Shown: in pieces, positions 1 to 7,671 of the stretch
Layout of the letters: each line of letters starts with the position of its first letter
How positions within the stretch are numbered: the first letter of the stretch is position 1
NCBI GenBank assembly: GCA_001275005.1
Contig: JWZX01001588.1
Span: 1 to 21,052 of the forward strand
Direction: 5' to 3'
Length of the DNA: 21,052 bases
Source of the DNA: Chrysochromulina tobinii
Taxonomy: Eukaryota; Haptophyta; Prymnesiales; Chrysochromulinaceae
Translations under genes and position numbers: made by a program
The notes under the pieces: generated by a model
Database searches by the model: none
The model's input: the letters and a program-made list of their open reading frames with translations, nothing else
What the model was told of the DNA's origin: nothing

Positions 1-404
<404 letters not shown>

Positions 405-1389
405 TCCGGGCCCTGCTAGAAAAGTTTGTTTTGTCTCACCGGACCGTACCTAACGAGGCGGGTAACCTTCGGGCGGCTAGAACTCCCCCTTGGCAGGGGG
501 CGGTTCGTTTGCGACCCCCCTAAGTGGAACCCCCACAAGTATAACGGCCAATACGGTCCGGGGTTCATCAGTGTGATGACACCCGGTGACCCCTTACCCC
601 CCCCCTCCCGACACATCGAACCCCCCTTTTCCGTAGGGGAAGTTCGGGAGGTTGTGGAAAAACCATCCACCCTGGGGAGGATTTTCCGATGTGTGTCACG
701 GCCCGCCCCCGGGTGGGGGGGCGTCGCGCCGTAGTGCGACGGAGTCGTGGTGGTGCTCGTCGAGGCCGGCCCCTTATGGGGAGCCGGCCGCGCCCACCCC
801 CTGATGGGGGGGGCGGTGACGAGATTGGGTTCCTGCGCGGATATCGGTTGCAGGGTGTCAGTTAATAAGTCAATGGATTCCGGGTGCCAATCAGGATTCC
901 GCAGAAATCATCAAAAATCAAAGTCTGCAATCCTGCAACGATTTTGCGGAATTCCCTTGGCGGAAAAACGCGACGTCGTCGTCAAGAAGAACATGTCGCA
1001 TCTGGTTCGGAGCTCGGGCGTGCGCTGCGCTGATGTCGTTGGGGCGAGTCGCGGAGCGGTGCGCGTCATAGGGAATCTGCTGGATTCGGGGCGGGCGCTT
1101 CGGGCAAGGTCAGCGATTGTGAGTGGCATGTCAAGGTGGGCGTGCAGAGCTCTGCGTTCCTTCGTTTGTCGAGATTTGGTCGTGAGCAGATGGGAGTACC
1201 AATCGCCACCCTGCCTCTTCAAGAAGATGCTCGTGCATCCTTGAAGGAGGTATTCGTCGTTGAGGCCGTGCATGTATGGCGCCGCCGTTCTGCGAGAAGC
1301 AAGCAGGGTGAGCGGTGGACGCGCGGCGAATCCTTAGCGGTCGTGTGGTACGCATGAATTAACGAAACTGCCTCTTCCGGGCCCTGCTA
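405..1389. other. Hairpin-rich block bracketed by a 14-bp direct repeat; no protein gene recognised
   Basis: TCCGGGCCCTGCTA occurs at 405-418 and again at 1376-1389, so a 957-base segment lies between perfect 14-bp direct repeats that resemble a target-site duplication. The left 400 bases are dense in strong stems (see the ncRNA candidate at 432-820). A further imperfect inverted repeat pairs 896-909 with 940-952. Reading frames in the segment show no recognisable domain. It may be a small non-autonomous mobile element or an inserted RNA gene copy. There is no poly-A tail and no terminal inverted repeat, so the mobile-element reading is weak. Confidence 0.3.
432..820 (+). ncRNA. Candidate structured RNA (serial GC-rich hairpins)
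   Basis: Stems visible by eye: CCGGACCGTA (439-448) with TACGGTCCGG (552-561), closing about 100 nt; CCCCCT/AGGGGG (485-490/495-500, loop TGGC); TCATCA/TGATGA (565-570/574-579); CGCCCCC/GGGGGCG (704-710/717-723); GGCCGGC/GCCGGCC (764-770/783-789) with an inner CCC/GGG; and GCCC-CCCCC/GGGGG-GGGC (792-801/806-814). The stretch around 618-648, with CCCC, TTTTCCG and TAGGGGAAG, loosely recalls the conserved region I neighbourhood of RNase MRP/P RNAs, but no matching partner strand or other conserved region was found. Strand is not determined by the stems; plus is a guess. The family is unidentified. Confidence 0.25.
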
Positions 1390-1620
1390 AGTTCGTGGCC
1401 AGGCCGACGCGGGGCCCGAGCGCCTCACAGAAAGCAGACCAGCAGTCCCATGAGCAGAACAAGAGCAGTCTCGAGCTCCCCTGGCACGTTCCACGTTGGC
1501 GCATGGCAGACCCCTCCACTGTCCACACCGCATCAGGAGCCGTTCGGCACAGCACGCGACGGCGACGGCGACTGGAGGGGGCTCGCTGTGCCGTCCACGC
1601 GACCTTCCACGTGGGTTTCG
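1390..1620. other. Intergenic, downstream of the transporter gene
   Basis: This is the 3' flank of the minus-strand transporter. No gene, repeat or strong structure is seen. It probably holds the transporter 3' untranslated region. Confidence 0.4.
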
Positions 1621-2907
1621 TCACTGGGCCTTGGCCTTCGGCTTCGAGTCGTACAGGACTATGGAGGCCAATACTAAGCCGATGCCCAGAGCCATACTCA
1701 GCGACGGCATCGAGCGCGTGAGGACGGCAGCGAGCACGGTGGTGGCGACAATGGACGAGGGCTTCGCGTACGCGTACAGGATATTGTCGGCGTACTTGAA
1801 CGTGGCGGGAATCAAGATACCGTTCATCGCCTTGAGCATGACCACACCCCAAACAGGGAGTGAGAAGCCCGCGAACGCCGCGCGCAGCGTTTGAGGCAGC
1901 GCGGCCGCACTCGCCACGAGCGAGGCGGGCGTCGGCAGCGCGGCCGCGAGGCCGGGCCCGCCGAGGAGCGCGCGCGCCAGATCGGGCAGCCACGAGGCGA
2001 GCCAAATCCAGAACATGATCCAAACGGTCACTTGAACGTTGTTGACCCATTGGTTCTCTCCCTCGGTCTTGAGGACCTTCTCGTACGCGACGTTTGGGAG
2101 CGCCGAGATAAAGGACGAGAAGAGTGTCAGCCCCACGCCCCACCACATCGCCGACGAGGCAGCGGCCGACGCGCCCGCGCTCGCTGCTGACGCTTTGGCG
2201 AGTTCTTGGAGCTGGACGAGCAACGCGCCGGCGATGAGCATCAGGATAGCGATCAGCTGGCGCACCAGGAGGCGCTTGCCCACCATGAAGTACATGAGGC
2301 CCGCGGTGAAGAGCATCTTCGACTGCGAGAGCACCTGGTACGCCACCGCCGAGATCGCCGAGAGCGCGTCAAAGTAGAGCAGGTTGTTGAACGTGTAGCA
2401 GAGCGAGATCCACGCGTTCGCAAACGGCGTTCTCGTGAAGGCCTGCTTGAAGATGGGCACGACCTGCCGAGGACCGCCGCCGAAGCTCGCGACCGCAATC
2501 GCGATGAGCGGCAACTTGACCACCTCGGACATGACGGCCACCGTTGCGCCCGAGTACGAGCCGTGCACGCGTGTCCAGCGCGTGAGACCATCGGTCGCGC
2601 ACTTGTGCACGATGAGGCAGACGAGCAGCAGCCACGAGCGGTACTTGAGAAGCCACGCGCCGAGCGGCGACGGCTGAGGCGCAGCGCCCGCAGAACCCAC
2701 TGTCATGGCCACCAGAGCCGCGCGCGAGCGCGTTGTAGCGCCAGCGTGCGGCGATGGCTGCAGCTTCTCGCTGGTCGCGGTGGCGGACGCGAGCAGCATG
2801 GTGCCCGACGACTGGTGCCGCATGAGTGTAGGGGAGGGCATCTTCCCGTAGCACTCGGACGGCGAGAGCAGCAGCACAATCACAAAGCGTCGATTCGTCG
2901 CCGGCAT
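1621..2907 (-). CDS. Nucleotide-sugar transporter (SLC35A / CMP-sialate, UDP-galactose type)
   Basis: Predicted multi-span Golgi or ER membrane antiporter importing nucleotide sugars for glycan synthesis. From the ATG at 2907 the protein is 428 residues. Family features: a conserved block around residues 166-198 containing TFNNLLYFDALSAIS and YQVLSQSKMLFTA, and KYADNILYAYAKPSSIV near residues 371-387, matching the KYADNI signature of this transporter family. About ten hydrophobic segments run from residue ~89 to ~418, and the tail is Lys-rich (KPKAKAQ). The frame stays open upstream to 3135, but that extension overlaps the helicase end; ATG 2907 leaves a 124-base gap and begins with a hydrophobic segment (FVIVLLL). 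ATG 3063 is an alternative. The ~80-residue leader before the first core span is longer than usual and could be a targeting sequence. Substrate cannot be read from sequence. Confidence 0.85.
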   Translation of the reverse strand: MPATNRRFVIVLLLSPSECYGKMPSPTLMRHQSSGTMLLASATATSEKLQPSPHAGATTRSRAALVAMTVGSAGAAPQPSPLGAWLLKYRSWLLLVCLIVHKCATDGLTRWTRVHGSYSGATVAVMSEVVKLPLIAIAVASFGGGPRQVVPIFKQAFTRTPFANAWISLCYTFNNLLYFDALSAISAVAYQVLSQSKMLFTAGLMYFMVGKRLLVRQLIAILMLIAGALLVQLQELAKASAASAGASAAASSAMWWGVGLTLFSSFISALPNVAYEKVLKTEGENQWVNNVQVTVWIMFWIWLASWLPDLARALLGGPGLAAALPTPASLVASAAALPQTLRAAFAGFSLPVWGVVMLKAMNGILIPATFKYADNILYAYAKPSSIVATTVLAAVLTRSMPSLSMALGIGLVLASIVLYDSKPKAKAQ

Positions 2908-3031
2908 GAGCAGCGATGACGCGCAATCAAGGCGAGGGCGCCATCTGCGACACCAGCTTTGCAGCTGGCTGTGTTCCTGTGAAAAGTCCAGGGGCCCGGC
3001 TTTTTCGTGGTTGGCTGTGAACGAAAACTTT

Positions 3032-5065
3032 TTACGCAAGCCACTGGTGTGCACTGCAGGCATCGAGTCCGAATTGCTCGCGTGCCTTCCGCCGTGCTTC
3101 CTCAAGGCCACGCTGGCGCCCCCTGGCGCGAGCACGCTCGAGCTCCTTCAAATGACTTGAATGCGTGGACCTCGATGGTTCGCAAAGGTTGCTTGCAACG
3201 CAGACTCCATTCCTGCATGCCTTGCCACCCATCTCGGCGTGCGCCCCGCCCAAAGCCTCGTCTTGCACTGTTCCTTGTGATGAGCGAGGCGTGCTTGCCT
3301 TTGGGGGTCGATCGTTGCTTGGTTTGCGCTGACGCGACCTGTCAGGTGCCGCCGCCGCTGCCGCCGCCGCTGCCGTCTCCGCTGAGCGCGCCGCATCCAA
3401 GCGTGTCGCCCCCAGCGCGACCTGCTGCTCCTCGATAGCCTCGTCCTCCCGCTCGAGATGCTCGTCCTCCCGCTCGAGATGATCAACCTCCCGCTCGAGA
3501 TGATCAACCTCACGCTCGAGATGCTCGTCCTCCCGCTCGAGATGATCAACCTCCCGCTCGAGATGCTCGTCCTCCCGCTCGAGATGATCAACCTCCCGCT
3601 CGAGATGATCAACCTCCCGCTCGAGATACTCATCGACCTCGTCGAGGGCCACCGGTAGGGCACGCACCGGCGCGCGCAGAGGAGTGAGCATCCTCTGCGC
3701 GGCGGGCACCTCGGCCTCGGCAAGCAGCAGGACGGAGAGGCCTCGCGCGCCAAAGCGCCCCGTCCGTCCCACTCGGTGAAGGTAGGTGGGTAGGTCGCGC
3801 GGCAGCCCGAGGTGCGTCACGAGTGTCACGCGTCCAAAGTCGACGCCGCGTGCGAGCAGGTCGGTCGCGACCAGCACGCGAAGCTCGAATGCATGCATGC
3901 GGCGCATCGTGGCCAATCGCTCCTCATGCGCGAGAGCGCCCGAGATGAATGCCGACGGGAAGCCGCGCGCCGCGAGCTCGCGCGCCAACCGGGAGCCTTC
4001 CTCTGGTCGATTACAGAAGACGAGCGCCTGGTGGAAGGAGATCCTCTCGAGCAGCTCCAGGACCTCAGCACGGCGCGCCGTCGCGAGCGCCTCGGACGGG
4101 CTCTGGCGCTCGCAGTCCTCCTGCTCGTGAGAGCCGCCGCGCCCGACGACGCGGTAGTACTGTCGGACGCTGGCAAGTGCCGCACTTCCGACGAGCTCCG
4201 GAGGTACAGTTGGTACGCTGCTGGGCGTCGCGCCATCGGCGGCGCTTCCGCCAGCTGTCCCTTTGCGCTCGGCCGTCTTGCCGCCGAAGCACAGGGGGCG
4301 ATCGAGCAGGCCGAGGGGATCGCGAGGGTCGGACTCGTCCGCGGCTGGCGCGAGCGACGGCAGCAGTGAGATCCTGTGGGGAGAGCGCATCGCGGCCTGC
4401 AAAGTCGCGAGCAGGGGCGCTGGGTAAGTGGCCGAAAAGGCGAGCGTCTGCCGTCGCTCGGGCAGGCACGTCAGTAGGTAGCGCAGCTGCTCCTCGAAGC
4501 CGGCGTCGCCGCACAGCTTGTCCGCCTCGTCCAGCACTAGCAGCCGCACGTGTCGCGCGATGAGCGCCTCGCTCAGAAGCAAATCCACCAGCCTGCCGGG
4601 CGTTCCGGTCGCAAGGTGCGCGCGAGCGGCGGCCGCCCTGTCTGCCCTGAGCGCCGTTCCGCCCACGAACGCGTGGCAGCTGATGCCTCGCAGATGCGTG
4701 CCGATGATGCGGCACACTTCGCAGCACTGCAGGGCGATCTCACGAGTTGGCACGACGATGAGCGCCTGCGGCGCCGGCTGGTTGGGGCGCATGAGCTCGA
4801 GTGCAAGTGCAGCAAAGACAACTGTCTTACCAGTGCCAGACTTGGCCTGCGCGATCATGTCGACGCCCATGCGGCCTATTGGGATCGCACGTGCCTGGAT
4901 GGCCGATGGCCGCTCGAATCCTGCATCAGCGAGGCCACGAAGGATAGGGTCGGACAGTCGCATCTCCGAGAACAGTATTGCTTCCTCTCCTAACGCCACT
5001 ATATCGGTGGCATCACTGATCGGCCTTGCGAGGCGCGGGCGCGTCACGGTGCCAAATGCCGCCAT
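3032..5065 (-). CDS. DDX20: DEAD-box RNA helicase, DDX20/Gemin3-like
   Basis: 677 residues from an unambiguous ATG. All helicase motifs are visible: Q motif GFERPSAIQ (49-57), AKSGTGKT (74-81), PTREIA (106-111), TPGR (155-158), DEAD (179-182), SAT (211-213), LVFCN (348-352), TDLLARGVD (401-409) and HRVGRTGR (430-437). The neighbourhoods AIPIGRMGVDMIAQAKSGTG, FSATYPAPLL and RQYYRVV are much closer to DDX20/Gemin3 than to eIF4A-type helicases. In animals DDX20 is an SMN-complex component for spliceosomal snRNP assembly. Insertions at about 238-296 and 308-330 separate the two RecA lobes. After the core comes a 9 x 7-residue charged repeat (480-542), an Ala run (565-573) and a basic helical tail. 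It is head-to-head with the gene at 5189. The family is certain; DDX20 orthology is likely. Confidence 0.88.
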   Translation of the reverse strand: MAAFGTVTRPRLARPISDATDIVALGEEAILFSEMRLSDPILRGLADAGFERPSAIQARAIPIGRMGVDMIAQAKSGTGKTVVFAALALELMRPNQPAPQALIVVPTREIALQCCEVCRIIGTHLRGISCHAFVGGTALRADRAAAARAHLATGTPGRLVDLLLSEALIARHVRLLVLDEADKLCGDAGFEEQLRYLLTCLPERRQTLAFSATYPAPLLATLQAAMRSPHRISLLPSLAPAADESDPRDPLGLLDRPLCFGGKTAERKGTAGGSAADGATPSSVPTVPPELVGSAALASVRQYYRVVGRGGSHEQEDCERQSPSEALATARRAEVLELLERISFHQALVFCNRPEEGSRLARELAARGFPSAFISGALAHEERLATMRRMHAFELRVLVATDLLARGVDFGRVTLVTHLGLPRDLPTYLHRVGRTGRFGARGLSVLLLAEAEVPAAQRMLTPLRAPVRALPVALDEVDEYLEREVDHLEREVDHLEREDEHLEREVDHLEREDEHLEREVDHLEREVDHLEREDEHLEREDEAIEEQQVALGATRLDAARSAETAAAAAAAAAPDRSRQRKPSNDRPPKASTPRSSQGTVQDEALGGAHAEMGGKACRNGVCVASNLCEPSRSTHSSHLKELERARARGRQRGLEEARRKAREQFGLDACSAHQWLA
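3440..3628 (-). repeat. In-frame 21-bp minisatellite coding for HLEREVD/HLEREDE heptads
   Basis: Nine consecutive 21-bp units lie within the helicase gene, each containing CTCGAG on both strands. They encode seven-residue units of two types, LEREVD and LEREDE after His (first unit Tyr). The product would be a highly charged E/R helix of about 63 residues, likely a single alpha helix or coiled coil. Unit number is expected to vary between strains. Confidence 0.95.
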
Positions 5066-5188
5066 ATAGTCGTCCTCGTGTGAACGTGGATGGTGTCAGC
5101 TTGAGACAGCCCTCCTCGGCCTCATTTCGCTCATCGTACAGGAGGAGGTTCGTATGTCGAGTTTCATTCACACTTCACGTGTATCAAC
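5066..5188. promoter_or_regulatory. Shared 123-bp divergent intergenic region
   Basis: It lies between the helicase ATG (minus, 5065) and the ATG of the small membrane protein (plus, 5189). With starts this close, a bidirectional promoter is the simplest reading. No specific element was recognised. Confidence 0.45.
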
Positions 5189-5578
5189 ATGCTGAATGTC
5201 TGGCGACTCCGAGCGTCGACGACGACGGTGCAAGCGCGCCGCTGCCTGTGCGCCAAACCAAAGCCCGCGGCGCCAGCTTCTCCTCTAGGACCCGAACAGG
5301 ACTACACCACGCTCTTTAAAGCCACCAATCCGGAGCTCCTCTTCGACCACAAGAAGCGCAGCTCGTGGTGGGTTGTGGGTGGCGTGTGGGCGGTCTTCGG
5401 CACATACATCGCGTATGTGGCCATCTACAAGGATCGCATGTTTGACCCCCCCGCGCCCGCTGCACCAGATCTAGATTCCGAGGTGCACAAGGTACTGCCT
5501 GATGGGCGTGTCCTGCTCAAGGACGGGAGCATTCGATTAGCTCCTCCGCCTCCGCCACCGCAGCGTAAAGCTCTTTAG
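5189..5578 (+). CDS. Small single-pass protein, possibly mitochondrial
   Basis: 129 residues from ATG 5189 to TAG. Not recognised. The first ~30 residues are Arg/Ala/Thr-rich with no acidic residue, as in a mitochondrial or plastid presequence. A basic patch HKKRSS (around 54-59) precedes one transmembrane segment WWVVGGVWAVFGTYIAYVAIY. A Pro-rich, acidic-then-basic tail follows, ending in a poly-Pro run and RKAL. This layout (presequence, one span, short tail) resembles accessory subunits of respiratory complexes or assembly factors, but no family can be assigned. It is head-to-head with the helicase and tail-to-tail with the hydrolase (117 bases apart). Confidence 0.65.
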   Translation: MLNVWRLRASTTTVQARRCLCAKPKPAAPASPLGPEQDYTTLFKATNPELLFDHKKRSSWWVVGGVWAVFGTYIAYVAIYKDRMFDPPAPAAPDLDSEVHKVLPDGRVLLKDGSIRLAPPPPPPQRKAL

Positions 5579-5695
5579 ATTGAGAAAGAAATTCAGACCT
5601 TCGCACACTTCGAATTTCATAAGGTAGCTCCCTAAGCTAGCAGCCATTCTTCGGATGGCATCCTGCGTGCCATACGCCGCATGCCGCCATGGCCC

Positions 5696-7411
5696 TTAAG
5701 GCGGCGACGTGTTTCTCCTTGGCGGCTCCATGCGCAGGTCCATGCGGGCGGTCAGCTCCGCCGCCTGCGAGTCCGCGACCTCGCCTTCCGGAGACTCGGG
5801 CGGCGCCACCCCAAGCCTCTGAGCGCCTTTCCGGTAGTCGCGGCGCGCGCGACCGCAGCGGGATGGGAGTCCCACAGCAACCAGCCCCACGGCGAGCCCA
5901 ACCACGCCAAGCAGGAGAAGCAATTCCAGGTCGAGTCCGCTATAAGTGGCCGGCGTAGAAACCGCGTGGTGCATCGCCGCCACTTCAGCCGATTCATCGT
6001 CCCATGTGCCCAGCACGTAGCAGGGTGGTGGCGGTACCGGCGGCGGCAGGTACGCCGCGAGCGGTTCGCCGCAGTTGGCACACCAGGCGGTGCAGCCGCT
6101 CATCCAGGTTTCCCCACACTTGCCCCAACTCGCTTGCTGCTGGCAGCTGTAGTTGCCCACATGCGCGAGCCGGTCGGCGCAATCGCACGCGCGATAGTTG
6201 CGGATGCGCGCCGGTGGCGGGATCGGCGGTGACGCCAGATTGGCGTTCACATTGGCGGGCCTTCCGTCGCGCGCCGCCAGTGCAGCCGCACCCGCGCGCA
6301 GCCCGGCGGCAAGCTCCTCTTGGCTGACGCATGCATTGTCCGTCCGGAAATCGCACGTGAACGCCCAAGAAAAGATGCCAGCGTACCCAAGCTCGACCGC
6401 CTGCGCGTGCAGCGAAGCCGTCGAATGACGTGCACTCGTCGGCTCCGCCCCACGATTCGCCACGTCCCATCGTGAAGACACCTCCCCGAGGATCACAGGT
6501 GCGCCCAGCCCGAGGCTTGCTGCCGTGCGCCCCGCATCACCCACAGGTGCGTTCGTCCCAAAGTCGGTCCCGTCCGCCTCCTTAGGGTACGCATGCACCT
6601 GATATTGGTCCAGCGTGCCCGTTGCATCGCCACCGGCCGCCACCAAGCACGCGTTCGAAAAGAGATGGCGCGCTCCGCGCGTTCTTGCCGCCTCGCCCAC
6701 CCATGCCGCGCACACATGCCATGACCCTACAGTTAGACTCACGCCAGGCTCGACAGCTCGTATGGCGCCGGCGACGCGGTTGACAAACCGCTGCACCATG
6801 GTCAGCGGGAACTTGTACGTGCTCCAGCCCACTGCGTCGTGCGGGCCGGCGCAAGCGGAGACGCCTTCCACGCTGCCACACACTGCCACCGCATCGGCAC
6901 CAGCGGCGGCCGAACTGGACCGGGGGTCTATCATGCCTTCAGGCTCGTTGACGATTTCGATGGCTGCGAGGCTGCGGTAGCCTCGGACGGCGGCAGCGAG
7001 CGGGCCGACTGCGCTAGTGAGAAGCGAATCGAGCACGCCTTCGTCCGAGACGAGTGTGCGCGTCTCCTGCGTCTTGGCGTCGGCACCGTTGAAAAGCACC
7101 AGTATGACGTGGCAGTCATAGTGCTCGGCGAGCGCCAGCAGCGTCTGCACCATGAGCGTCACGCCGGGCGCGAGTCCTCTGACAAGACCGTCCGCATGCC
7201 ACAGTAGCTGTTTCTGCGGCTCGTCAAAGAGCCAAACGCGGAGCGCGTTGCCACCATTTGTGACGGCGAATCGGAGCGCCTCTTCCCAACCGCAGTAGGT
7301 GTTGGCAGAGTCGTTATCGGCTGATATAAAGTCGGAGCCCCACTCGATCCAGGGCACATTAATCCCGTTGAGGAATGGACGACTGGCGGAAGAAAGTGTG
7401 GCACACTGCAT
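5696..7411 (-). CDS. Membrane-anchored glycoside hydrolase, GH5-like, with ShKT-like cysteine module
   Basis: 571 residues from ATG 7411. The catalytic domain (about 10-385) shows a GH5/clan-A pattern: FLNGINVPWIEWG near the start, GGNALRVWLFDE at 53-64, acid/base Glu156 in IEIVNEPEG and probable nucleophile Glu310 in PVILGEVSS. It probably cuts beta-1,4-mannan or glucan-type polysaccharides; substrate is unresolved. Residues ~409-447 hold a Cys-rich module, CxC...C...WGKC...WM..C...C..C, resembling a ShKT domain. A Pro-rich linker, one membrane span (~493-515) and a basic cytosolic tail follow. No signal peptide is visible although this layout needs one, so a short upstream exon is plausible. 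The frame extends ten codons upstream to a GTG at 7441 without an ATG. It is divergent from the receptor kinase. Confidence 0.8.
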   Translation of the reverse strand: MQCATLSSASRPFLNGINVPWIEWGSDFISADNDSANTYCGWEEALRFAVTNGGNALRVWLFDEPQKQLLWHADGLVRGLAPGVTLMVQTLLALAEHYDCHVILVLFNGADAKTQETRTLVSDEGVLDSLLTSAVGPLAAAVRGYRSLAAIEIVNEPEGMIDPRSSSAAAGADAVAVCGSVEGVSACAGPHDAVGWSTYKFPLTMVQRFVNRVAGAIRAVEPGVSLTVGSWHVCAAWVGEAARTRGARHLFSNACLVAAGGDATGTLDQYQVHAYPKEADGTDFGTNAPVGDAGRTAASLGLGAPVILGEVSSRWDVANRGAEPTSARHSTASLHAQAVELGYAGIFSWAFTCDFRTDNACVSQEELAAGLRAGAAALAARDGRPANVNANLASPPIPPPARIRNYRACDCADRLAHVGNYSCQQQASWGKCGETWMSGCTAWCANCGEPLAAYLPPPVPPPPCYVLGTWDDESAEVAAMHHAVSTPATYSGLDLELLLLLGVVGLAVGLVAVGLPSRCGRARRDYRKGAQRLGVAPPESPEGEVADSQAAELTARMDLRMEPPRRNTSPP

Positions 7412-7671
7412 GGAGGTGATGCTGCTGCTGCTGTTCGACACTCCTGTACTATGGAGTGTACATGTACATTGGAGAATGTGCTGTAGTGTGCTATTGTGAA
7501 TTCATTACAGTATTGCACGAGATCAACCGCTTCCTCCGAACGTTTAGTGGCTTCTTATGTTTCAGAATTCCTGCCGACCATATTTGGCTTCCTAATTGTC
7601 CCTCGATAATGACGAGATTAATGCACGAGATTATATGGATTCCCTTTTCTTTTCGTCATGATGCGCAGTCA
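7412..7671. promoter_or_regulatory. Divergent intergenic region between hydrolase and receptor kinase
   Basis: About 260 bases, clearly AT-richer than the coding sequence on either side, between ATG 7411 (minus) and the chosen kinase start at 7672 (plus). CTG repeats occur at 7422-7434. The plus frame of the kinase stays open through it, with ATGs at 7462, 7609 and 7621, so part may be 5' coding sequence or exon. A shared promoter is inferred from position and composition. Confidence 0.4.

Noticed and set aside
911-1273. 120-residue minus-strand frame
   Set aside because: No recognisable domain, atypical composition and overlap with inverted repeats. Not supported as a gene.
2206-2919. 237-residue plus-strand frame antisense to the transporter
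   Set aside because: Arg/His/Glu-rich antisense shadow with no domain; the minus strand has clear transporter motifs.
2908-3135. Upstream extension of the transporter frame
   Set aside because: It overlaps the helicase coding end, begins at a GTG, and adds no hydrophobic or conserved sequence. ATG 2907 is preferred, though ATG 3063 cannot be excluded.
3458-3658. Plus-strand open frame of MLVLPLEMINLPLE repeats
   Set aside because: Antisense shadow of the helicase heptad minisatellite.
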